DNA from: Hemerocallis citrina
Lineage: Eukaryota; Streptophyta; Magnoliopsida; Asparagales; Asphodelaceae
Length of the DNA stretch: 64,000 nucleotides
Direction of reading: 5' to 3'
Assembly: GCA_017893485.1 (NCBI GenBank)
Contig: CM030361.1
Span: 139,890,461 to 139,954,460 of the forward strand
The position numbers and the translations under genes were made by a program. The notes under the pieces are model-generated. The model saw only the letters and a program-made list of their open reading frames with translations. It was not told where the DNA came from and searched no databases. Of the stretch, positions 45,866 through 56,100 are shown piece by piece. Each line of letters begins with the position of its first letter. Position 1 is the first letter of the stretch.

Positions 45866-47683
45866 ATGGCAACTACTTCAAATACAAATCAGTACCATGA
45901 AGGCCAATCTACACAACGGCCACCGCTATTCGATGGAACTAACTACAATTATTGGAAGTGCCGAATGAGAATCTACCTCCAATCAATCAACTACGAGATA
46001 TGGCAAATGATAGAGACGGAATACACTGCCCCTACCATTCCATATGCACAATGGAATGATGATCAAAAGAACCAAACCATGAACAATGCCAAAGCAATGA
46101 ATGCCTTATTTTGTGCACTTACAAAGGAAGAATTCAACCGTGTATCCAATGCTACAACCGCACATCAAATTTGGCATACACTCGAGGTAACACATGAAGG
46201 AACGAATAAAGTAAAAGAGTCTAAAATTTCTGTTCTTGTTCACAGGTTTGAGATGTTCAGAATGAAGGACATTGAGACTGTGTCCGAGATGATCACCAGA
46301 TTCACAGACATCACAAACTCTCTTATGGCACTTGGAAAGATTTACACTCAAGCAGAGATGGTTAGAAAAGTCTTACATGCACTCACTCCAGAATGGGAAA
46401 AGAAGACCACGGCAATAGAAGAAGCAAATGACTTGTCTCAACTTTCTCTTGAGAATCTTGTGGACAATCTCATGGCATACGAGGTCCAACTTGAAGATCG
46501 AAAGAAGGATACAGAATCTCACCAAGCAAAGAAGAAATCATTGGCTTTTAAAGCCATGACAGACTCGGAAGATGAGGAAGAAGATGAAGAGGAGATAGCA
46601 ATGTTCACTTGAAGATTCAAGAAATTCTTAAAGAAGGGTAAGTTTAATTTTAAAAATAGAGATACTAATGACCCTCCTACATGTTTCAGGTGCATTAAAA
46701 TAGGTCACATGAAGAAGGATTGTCCCTTAGAAAATGCAAAGAACAAGAAAAAACCATTCAACTTCAAGAAGGACAAATATTCAAAGAACAAATTTGCCAA
46801 GAACAAGAAGGCCTATCAAGCTACATGGGATGATAGTGATTCGTCTTCCGAAGAAGAAACGGATGAAAACAACGAAGTGGCAAATATGTGTTTCATGGCT
46901 GCACAAGAACATGTAAGTAATGACTATGATTCAGAAGATCTTCTTGATGCTTTTAATGAAATATTCCAAGAGTTGAAAAAAGAAAAGATTAGAGTTAAGA
47001 ATCTAGAGAAAGTTAATCAAACACTTTCTCAAGAAAATCTTAACCTTGATAAGGAAGTGAAATCTTTAAATTCTCGCATTGCAAGTTTAGATACTGATCT
47101 TGAAACTCTCAAAAAGAATTATGAAGAGATTTCAAAGAACGTATCTAAGTTTAACAAAGGCAAAGAGAATTTAAATGATGTCCTTCACCATCAAGTAAAA
47201 TCTAGTCAAAAATATGGACTTGGTTTTAAAAATTCTTCTGTAAAAGAATCTCCTGCTAAAAACACTAGTAGAAATAAATCAGCATCTATTTCTAGTGTTA
47301 CACACAAGTTATATGAATTTTTTGAAAAGCCTAAGGTTGTTAATGCTAGTGATAAAAGCAAATCTACTGTTCGGTTAAGTCGACTGAACCAATCTACCAG
47401 TCGTCTGTCCAGAGGAATTGAATCTCATTCAACAAGATCAAAACCTCATATAAGTCGACCTAGTGTACCATCAAGTCGACTGACTCAGACTAGCAGTCGA
47501 CTGAAGGACACTGTTAAGTCGACTGGACAGAACAAGGTTATATGGGTTCCAGTCAGCTTAAATAAGAATGATAGAATTGCTTATATTAACTCATATGTTT
47601 TAACTGTGTGTAATTCTATGAATTATATTCCTGCTTATGGAGGAAGATCAAACTCTTCATGGGTTTGGTTTCCCCCAAACTAA
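45866..47683 (+). pseudogene. Sirevirus gag (one in-frame stop)
   Basis: The start at ATG 45866 (MATTSNTNQYHEGQ) lies 15 bp after the PBS. The frame covers a UBN2-type gag domain (NYNYWKCRMRIYL, LTKEEFNRVSNATTAHQIW, WEKKTTAIEEAND), is cut by a TGA at 46610-46612, and continues in the same frame to 47683. After the stop come the zinc knuckle CFRCIKIGHMKKDC, an acidic segment, a predicted coiled coil (about residues 375-430, LKKEKIRVKNLEKVNQTLS), and the Sirevirus motif KYGLGF. A serine/arginine-rich linker made of repeated AGTCGACTG DNA follows. The protein would form the particle. The junction with pol is broken by a frame change. Confidence 0.87.
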
Positions 47684-47734
47684 TATATTTTGGACCCAAT
47701 AAAAAGGGTACCATATTTACCTTGAATTTTTTAT

Positions 47735-50480
47735 AGGTACCCAAGAAAAAATGCTGGATACTAGACAGCGGATGTTCAAAACATATGACAGGACATGCCA
47801 ACCTTCTATCCACCATCCAAAGCATAGATGGAGGAACTGTCACCTTTGGTGATAACAACAAAGGCAAAGTCATAGGAATCGGCATGGTCGGTAAAACTTC
47901 TAATCCAACCATAGAAAATGTATTATTAGTTAGTGGTTTAAAGCATAATCTTTTAAGTATTAGTCAATTATGTGATAAAGGGTATAAGATAGTATTTGAA
48001 AAAGATGCATGCTTGATTTATGACTCTACAATGCAAAATATTATTTTTCAAGGTTTTCGTAAAAATAATATTTATGAATTATGTTTGAATACAATTGAAT
48101 TTTCAAATGATTTTTGTTTAATAGCCTCTAACAATGAATCTTGGCTATGGCATAGAAGATTTGGACATGTGAACATGAAAAATCTCTCAAAATTATCTAA
48201 GTATAACCTAGTTAAAGGACTGCCAAAACTATCTTTTAAAAAAAATAAGTTATGTGATGCATGTCAACTAGGAAAACAAATCAAATCCACTTTTAAAACA
48301 AAAGAAGTAATTTCTACTAGTGGGCCGCTCGAATTAATTCATATGGATTTATTTGGCCCTACTAGAGTTGCTTCTTTAAATAAAAGTAGATATGTATTTG
48401 TTTTAGTAGATGATTTTTCAAGATTCACTTGGACATTCTTTTTAAAACATAAAAATGATGCTTTTGATGAATTTGCACATTTTTGTAAACGTATTCAAAA
48501 TCAAAGATCTCTAACCATAGTCACTATTAGAAATGATCATGGTGGAGAATTTGAAAATGAAACATTTACAGAATATTGCAACAAGAATGGTATAACACAT
48601 TCATTTGTATTTCCTAGAGCTTCACCACAAAATGGAGTGGTTGAAAGAAAAAATAGGACTTTGCAAGAATGCGCACGTATTATGCTTGTTGAAAGCAATT
48701 TACCAAAGTACTTTTGGGCTGAAGCTGTTGCTACAGCTTGTTATGTTTTAAATAGAATTCTTATAAGACCTAAGCTAAAGAAGACTTGTTATGAGTTATT
48801 TTTTAATAAAATTCCTAAAGTCTCTTACTTTAAGACATTTGGTTGTAAGTGTTTTATTCTAAACACAAAAGATAATTTAGACAAATTTGATCCTAGATCT
48901 AATGAGGGTATCTTTTTAGGATACTCAAATAGGAGTAAAGCATATAGAATTTTCAATAAGTCTACAATGACTATTGAAGAGTCAATGCATGTTACAATCG
49001 ATGAATCTCTGCCTTCATCAACCTTAAATAAAGATGATGAAACTGATTCATCACCTTTAGATAATGTGATTAAATCTTTAGAACAAACTAATCTGACTGA
49101 TAAGTCGACTGATAAAGACTTCCAGTCGACTGATGTAAAGCAGTCGACTGAAGAACAAGTCAAGTCGACTGATCCCATTGTGATATCTTCAACTTTACCA
49201 AAGTCATTTGTTGAAGTTAAAGATCATTCTCATGACTTAATAATTGGTGACATCTCCCATGGTATTCAGACACGTTCACATGTTAATATGATTTCTCATA
49301 CAACATTCTTGTCGGATTTTGAACCGAAAAATATACAAGAAGCTTGTGAGAATGAATATTGGATGAATGTCATGCAAGATGAACTTAACCAATTTATAAG
49401 GAATGATGTTTGGGATTTAGTTCCTCGACCTCCTGATCAGACTATTATTGGTACCAAATGGGTATTTAAAAATAAGTTAGATGAATCAGGACAAGTTGTA
49501 AGGAACAAGGCTAGATTAGTTGCTCAAGGATATAATCAAGAAGAAGGTATAGATTTTGATGAAACATATGCTCCTGTTGCTAGACTAGAATCTATTCGTA
49601 TTTTATTATCTTTTACTTGTTTCATGAATTTTATACTTTATCAAATGGATGTTAAAAGTGCTTTCCTTAATGGGTTTATTAAAGAAAATATTTATGTTAA
49701 ACAACCACCAGGTTTTGAACATGAACAATTTCCAGATCATATTTGTAAATTGAAAAAGGCTTTATATGGTCTTAAGCAAGCACCTCGTGCTTGGTATGAT
49801 CGTTTGAAAACTTTTCTTTTAGAAACAAGATTTGAAATAGGTAAAGTAGACACTACGTTGTTTATCAAAAGAGTTAAGAATGATATCTTAATCATACAAA
49901 TATATGTTGATGATATAATTTTTGGTTCTACTAATAATAATCTATGTCAAGAATTTGCTAATACCATGAAAAACGAATTTGAGATGAGTCACATGGGTGA
50001 ACTCAATTATTTCCTTGGACTTCAAATTAAACAGTCCTCAAATGGCATATTTATTAATCAAGGCAAATATGCAAAGGAATTACTCAAACGTTTTAACATG
50101 GATAGTACTAGTAGTAAATCCACACCTATGGCTACTACTACTACTCTTGACAAAGATTTATTAGGTAAGAGTGTTGATCAAAAACTCTATCGAGGTATGA
50201 TTGGTTCACTCTTATATATTACTGCAATTAGACCAGATATTATGTTCAGCGTATGTTTATGTGCTAGATATCAATCTAGTCCTAAAGAGTCTCATTTAAA
50301 AGCAGTGAAACGAATTTTAAGATATATTAAAGGCACATCTGAATATGGTTTATTTTATCCACGCACCGATAATTTTCAACTTCTGTCATATAGGGATGCT
50401 GATTTTGCTGGAAGCAAAACTGATCGCAAGAGCACTAGTGGTACATGTCACTTTTTGGGACATTCCCTAGTCTCTTGGTG
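47735..50480 (+). CDS. Sirevirus pol: protease, integrase, RT, partial RNase H
   Basis: One open frame of 915 codons up to the gap. The protease site is [10 protein letters not shown] (47764). The integrase has its zinc domain ([10 protein letters not shown] with [10 protein letters not shown]) and the DDE core: D in HMDLFGP, D in RNDHGGEF and E in [12 protein letters not shown] has [32 protein letters not shown] and the catalytic YVDDIIFG. RNase H begins at DADFAG, with [15 protein letters not shown], and is cut at 50480. The catalytic residues look intact, so the enzymes may have been active recently, but gag and the gag-pol join are broken. A linker at 49090-49180 holds four SalI-type palindromes. 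Confidence 0.9.
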
Positions 50481-50980
50481 NNNNNNNNNNNNNNNNNNNN
50501 NNNNNNNNNNNNNNNNNNNNNNNNNNNNNNNNNNNNNNNNNNNNNNNNNNNNNNNNNNNNNNNNNNNNNNNNNNNNNNNNNNNNNNNNNNNNNNNNNNNN
50601 NNNNNNNNNNNNNNNNNNNNNNNNNNNNNNNNNNNNNNNNNNNNNNNNNNNNNNNNNNNNNNNNNNNNNNNNNNNNNNNNNNNNNNNNNNNNNNNNNNNN
50701 NNNNNNNNNNNNNNNNNNNNNNNNNNNNNNNNNNNNNNNNNNNNNNNNNNNNNNNNNNNNNNNNNNNNNNNNNNNNNNNNNNNNNNNNNNNNNNNNNNNN
50801 NNNNNNNNNNNNNNNNNNNNNNNNNNNNNNNNNNNNNNNNNNNNNNNNNNNNNNNNNNNNNNNNNNNNNNNNNNNNNNNNNNNNNNNNNNNNNNNNNNNN
50901 NNNNNNNNNNNNNNNNNNNNNNNNNNNNNNNNNNNNNNNNNNNNNNNNNNNNNNNNNNNNNNNNNNNNNNNNNNNNNNNN
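50481..50980. other. Assembly gap, exactly 500 N
   Basis: The round number marks an arbitrary spacer. Missing from the sequence are the rest of RNase H, the copia 3' LTR (about 1.4 kb if like the 5' LTR), the right TSD, the 5' side of the second LINE, any remaining internal sequence of element E, and the first 14 or so bases of its 3' LTR. The true gap is therefore probably 2 kb or more. Confidence 0.95.
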
Positions 50981-53900
50981 CAAAATTGAGTTATGATAAT
51001 TTTGTCCACAGGAGTTACGCACATGTATTTTGTACTGTTACGAGTAATATCCGTAACGTATTTTAATATAAATGCCATAAGTATTTCTGCATTTCAATTA
51101 TTTATACATTTTTTGCCTTCTCAAAATTCATTTTTATCCTATTCTGAGCCAACTTATATATTTATTTTAATCTTTGTGTTTTTACACGCATTGCACGTGC
51201 TTTCAATACACGTGTCGATTACGTATATTTTACCATTACATGTAATATTATAAAATTTTCTACATATTCAATGATTTATTTTATAACGTGTTCGAATTCG
51301 TTTCGTAAATTGAAATTTATTTTTTCTCCGATTTTGACTCAAATATATTTTTACATGTGCGATGCACGTGTTTTCTATGCACGCGTTGATTATATTGTTG
51401 CATACATATATAGGATTAATAACGTATTATACATATTTTGTATTTCGATTATTATAAACATTTTTCGTTTTCTCGAATGTATCTTACATATGAATATTTA
51501 TTAGCACGTGTTCGTGCAAAATGTGCTATTTTATTACAAAGTTGTGCACTAAAAATTTTACTAGGCTAATTATGCTAAATTTAATATGAGTATTTATTAA
51601 AAAAAGAATTTAAAATGGAATAAAATATTAAAAGTGAAAATAAAATGAAAAGTGTACAAAACACGTGCAATGTGCACTCTTTCAAAAATGGCTGCATACA
51701 GGAGAGAATAAGGGTGAGTGGGTTTGTGAGTGATGTGAGTGAGTGGGTGTGTGTGTATGTGAGTGGGTTAGTGGGTGGTTAGTAGCTAAAACTACTCCGA
51801 AATTCCATATAAATACCCCCTATCCTATCCCCAAATGAACACAAAAATAAATCAAACAAAAGAGAGATTCAAGAGAGGGGAACTTGCTGTTTTTTTTTTG
51901 GCTTTCAGGGTTGGCATAGAGGCTTGTGGGTTGTGCTTGTGGAGTCTCTTGGAGCTTTTTGCTAAGGGGTCAATTATTAGGAGGTCTTTTGAGGTGGATA
52001 TTTCTCCAATTTTCTAATATAATTTTATTAGAAGAATGTTAGATTGTAGAATGTATATGTGTGAATTGTTAGATGCATAATAGCCTATATAGATTGAGTA
52101 TTCATGTTTAAATTATATGTTGTTGATTAAATGTGTGAAATTTTGATATGATTAATTTGGGGACATTTTTATGTTTATGTTTTAAGTTTTAGTTGTACTT
52201 CAGAAAATCATATCTATTAAACTAGATGGAATCTTGAGCTAAAATTTTTATAGGAGCATCTCGTATATGTAAAGAACATCTCCTTAAAATTTTATAATAT
52301 TTGGATGTCGTTTACTATTTTAATAAAATCCAAACTTAGGACTAATGGCGTTTGGCTAGTTGCTGGAAATTTGTACGCATTTTGGATTTTGATAATTTTG
52401 GCATCTTAGATGAAGTATTTTGAGGAAGGTCACAACTAAGAATTTGTAGTAGATTCATTAAAATTTCTTTAGAGTCTAAGAAACTAATTTTCCATGAAAA
52501 ATAGAATTTATAATGAATTTTACCAGATTGAACAAGTGGCAATCTGTATAATATTTCGACCCGACCATAGATTTCGAATAATTCAGGGCTGTAGACACAA
52601 TATTTTGGAGAAACTTATACCTACAAAGTTATAGTAGATTTTTATACCTTATATTTGATCTAAAAAGCACAAAGTTTCATAAAGTATAGAATTTTCTGTG
52701 ATTTTTACAAGTAGCACAGTTTTCGGGTTTTAAACCTACTGTTTTGCAAATGAATTTAGACGAAGTAATTGAGGATGAATTTAGATGATCCTAACTACAA
52801 AGTTATAGTAGACTCATTTATGTTTCCTATAAAACTAAGAGATCTATTTTTGGAATAGTATTGAAATTTATATGATTTTTACAATATTAGGGTTGATGTC
52901 TCAAGTTGAACATTCAAATAGTGGATTATATATAGATGCTGTTACCTTGAATCGAAGTTGATAAGGAAATAGTCCTGGATTATTGGTTAGTGCATGTTAC
53001 TTAGGATCTTTGAGATTGTAGGTTTGAGCCTTGGTGAGCTCGAATTTGGTAGTCTTTACTGTTTTTGAGTATATTGAAAATATAAATTAATTTCTGGGAA
53101 AATATTTTGATGATAATTTGTACAAATATTTTTGGGTTAATTGCCTCACTTAGATAAAGGATTGAACACATATTTGGTGATTGGATTTGAAGAATTTGTA
53201 TAGAGATGATTTTAAAGGATATTAGTATATTGGAGAATTAAGATTTGATGGAAATTGGTACAAATGTTTTGGATTAAACTCCATATTTGAATAAACAATT
53301 TTAGTACATATTTGGTAATTAGGTTTGAGATATTAGAACGGAGATGATGTTCATTGAATTAAGGCTTTTGAAGTCATATTTTAACAGTTTGGAAGATTTT
53401 ATGTAGTTATTTGAGATGGAATGAATAAGAGATGAATTGAGTATATGAATGAATAAAATTTGTAATTGATTATAAAGGAGGTTATGGATAACTTGGAAAT
53501 ATTGTGAATATTTTGGAATGTGTGGATTCTAGAACCTGAGCGAGACCCAGGGTACTGCGGTTGCTTGCGGAGTGGGACGAGCCTTAATTAAATTCGGGAC
53601 TATGATTGATCGGCAGGTGGATTCCGGGATCTTGAATAGTCGGGTGGATAGGAGGCAAATCTTCAACATATTCCGGGGCTAGAGCAGCACTTGCGGGATG
53701 TTCACACGACGAGGATTCTTTATTGTCGGGCGGTGGATTCCGGGACTGGAATCCGTACTCGTAGAAAGTCTAAACCTTATTTTGTTACTGTAGTAGGATT
53801 TTCATGATGACGGATTGAACCCTATAATGAGGACTACAATAAGGGCTTGCCCTCGGACCTATGTAGTATGAGATGCATAGAATCCGAACAAGTATGCATT

Positions 53901-54310
53901 AGTGTCATCGTAGTGTGAATGTCTGCATTAGGCATTAGGTCATATCCTACAAAGAAATAATTAGGATAGTCACTTTTCTATGTTTTCTGCATTCAAGTTT
54001 GTGTTTGCTAAATTAGAAGAATCGCTGTATTATAACATTACGTCAGTTGTATGCAACTGACGTGCCCACAGTTTCCTAGTTGCAGGATTGGACTTGGCAT
54101 GGATTTGAAGTCATTGTGATGGGTTATCATAAGACTGAAGAACTTCCATTATTACATGTTGTATTGAACTTATTCATTTCCACTGTGTTATTGTAAAGAA
54201 TAATGTTGTAAATGGAAAAGTTTTAAATTCCTTGTATTTTTGTACGAATTTGAAGTAAAAGATCCTGTTTGTCATACGAATTACATGTGTTTGAAATTCG
54301 GGGCGTTACA
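50981..54310 (+). repeat. 3' LTR of element E
   Basis: Begins in the gap (its first visible bases, CAAAATTGAG, match position 27163 of the 5' LTR) and ends GGGGCGTTACA at 54310. It keeps the TATA box TATAAATA at 51808-51815, a degenerate tRNA-like module (about 52975-53040), and the 9-bp stem-loop at 54041-54062. It lacks about 250 bp near 53545 that the 5' LTR has. Confidence 0.9.
54041..54062 (+). other. Conserved LTR stem-loop (best example)
   Basis: CGTCAGTTG-TATG-CAACTGACG is a perfect 9-bp inverted repeat followed by TGCCCACAG. The same element appears 210-280 bp before the end of most of the long LTRs here, at about 7103, 11810, 32950, 39441, 40196, 59209, 63928 and (minus strand) 1664. 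Confidence 0.75.
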
Positions 54311-54315
54311 TATAT

Positions 54316-54800
54316 ACCTTCTGCAAAATAGTACCCCATGTTGTAATTGTGGTTGTTGATAACATAATTTGCCGGAGGTGCACAACCATCAAGAATGTCA
54401 TTAAATAAGGTTGAACTGTTAAATACGTTCATATCATTATTGCATCCCGACATTCCGAAAAAATGAATGCCAAAACTAGAGATCATAGGAAACCAATGCT
54501 TCGAGGATAATTGTAGGCTTCCGGGCATGACTTGTATAAGCCATTCCATGCTGCAGGACAATTTTTCATGCCCACTGCATGCAATTTTTTCTCGTATATT
54601 GAGGCCCAAATATGTTCAAAATTGCAACATAAAATCGACGTACTGTTTTCAAGTCTGTTTTCTCCGATTATGACGTATTCATCAACAGCAACTGCCGAAG
54701 ATCCGTACACTAAACACCGTATCACCATAGTTATTTTTTGATGCGGAGATAAGCCCATAGCTTTTGTTGCAACTTGTTGTTGAGAAAAACGAGTTTGGAT
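54316..54800 (-). pseudogene. PIF/Harbinger transposase, N-terminal and middle part
   Basis: Minus-strand frames read GLSPHQKITMVIRCLVYGSS and VDEYVIIGE (N-terminal part), then KNCPAAWNGLY, WFPMISSFGIHFFGMSGCNNDMNV and APPANYVINNHNYNMGYY (central DDE_Tnp_4 domain with the catalytic D in the NND motif). The segment that should hold the first catalytic D (SIDCMH-type) is replaced by HAVGM. Frames change near 54480-54610. The reading ends at FAEGIY against element E and resumes at 27148. Confidence 0.78.
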
Positions 54801-54920
54801 GCTCTAAGCCTGTGATGTGCACAAAATTTTCTTTATTTAAAGAAGTACTGTAAATATTGCCCATTTGTTTTTTATGTTGTTTTTTCAGTACTTTACTATG
54901 TGTTTGTATACCTAAAAGAC

Positions 54921-56100
54921 TGTCAACGTTGCTGTCCTCAATACCCCTTTAGCAATCATCCTTCCTCTTTTAAATGACTAACAATTCCCAAGCAGTTAGG
55001 AATGAAAAAGTTTGTCTTAGCACATGAGGAGATGAAATCCAAGCAAAGCAGATCAACTCCCAAGAGAAGGTCGTAAAAATAGAGGATTGGATTAATTTAG
55101 AATACGAATACTTCATGATGATGGTGAAAACCGCAGCTAATCAACACCGCACATTCTTGCACGATCTCGAGGCTTCTATGGTCAGAAAAGTAATCTTATA
55201 ACAGCTACATGCCCAGGATAAGCTCAGGAGCGTTCATGGGCCCACCAATATGTGAAGCCCACCAGAGAAAGGTTAACTAGCCATTTATGGTCAGTGATTA
55301 AATTGCCTAAATTTAGGGGATTAATTATTCAATCAGATGACTTAATCCACGAGATTTGATTAGACAGCTGGAAACTCTTTCCCTAATTGATTCTACATGG
55401 ATCTATAAATACTGGCCCCCTCCTTTTTTATCAGGTAATCAACCTTTTTGCCACTAATCCTACATTACACCACTGGTTACTAACTTGATCGTCGAAGGGT
55501 CTGTCGCCAGGAAAACTCCCGGTGTTTCAGGCTTCTTGCAAGTTTTTGACAGCCAAAAAGCAATGCAGTTACCACCAGATCCACAAATACCACTAAATAC
55601 TAGCCTCTCATCAAGATCAGATCGACGATTGAGATCTGAGTTTTCCACTAAATACAAGAACTCATCATATGTTGCTCCCACACCATAAATCAACAACATT
55701 AGATTAATGCCGTTTGTGGGAAAACTCATAGATCTAGCCTCTTTCTCAGATCCTTGATCCTAGGAGCCTCCTCCTACCATGGCACCCAAAGCCAAGAAGA
55801 CAACCACCGCGGGGCGTCATGCTGACCCTCTGCCTCCTCCACGTCCGTCATGCAACCGAGCGGCTACTCAAGGGTCGCAACAACCGTGAGTCGAACAACA
55901 CCAAGGAATGATTCTGAGCGCCTCTTTTTCAGTCGTACGAAGGGCCAATCGCCCAGTAGGTTAAGACCTTCAAAATCTCATCAACAACCGTCAGGATGAG
56001 GACCTCCGCCATTGCATCAACCAGTTTAGAAATGGGGAGGGTCGATCGGGCTATCTCCCGAGCCGCAGTCATCACTCCCCTCGTGGGTCAGAGGGAGAAC
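54921..56100 (+). mobile_element. Tat-like gypsy fragment: 5' LTR, PBS and start of gag
   Basis: Probable LTR at 54921-55698 (TGTCAACGTT...CAACAACA) with TATAAATA at 55404-55411 before a C-run. A PBS-like TAATGCCGTTTGTGGGAA follows at about 55705, of the same Tat type as in the element at 14085. A gag-like frame starts at ATG 55779 (MAPKAKKTTTAGRH...), stops at TGA near 55889, and gag-like sequence (DLQNLINNRQ) continues with stops to 56100, where the next element enters. The LTR start is uncertain and there is no partner LTR in the window. Confidence 0.5.

Larger units (their letters stand above)
44428..50480 (+). mobile_element. Ty1/copia Sirevirus, 3' part lost in the assembly gap
   Basis: The 5' LTR 44428-45838 (TGTTGATTC...GGATCCAACA) is followed by PBS TGGTATCAGAG at 45841. 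Gag and pol follow in copia order: protease, integrase, RT, RNase H. The long coiled-coil gag and YGLGF motif are typical of the Sirevirus lineage. The left TSD candidate is CTGAG (44423-44427). The element runs into the gap inside RNase H, so the 3' LTR and right TSD are not visible. Confidence 0.9.
27149..54310 (+). mobile_element. Long-LTR gypsy-type element E, inserted in the Harbinger transposase
   Basis: The 5' LTR starts TGTAACATCC at 27149 and the 3' LTR ends GGGGCGTTACA at 54310. TSD TATAT is perfect (27144-27148 and 54311-54315), and the transposase reading frame on either side is continuous across it. The 5' LTR ends at 40466 and is followed by a PBS-like TGGTATCTGAG. The visible internal region (40467-42872) has no gag or pol domains I can recognise, so the element may be non-autonomous; but the rest of the internal region is hidden by nested insertions and the gap. 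The two LTRs differ at about one base in eight over the first 120 bp by eye, so this is an old insertion. Confidence 0.88.
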
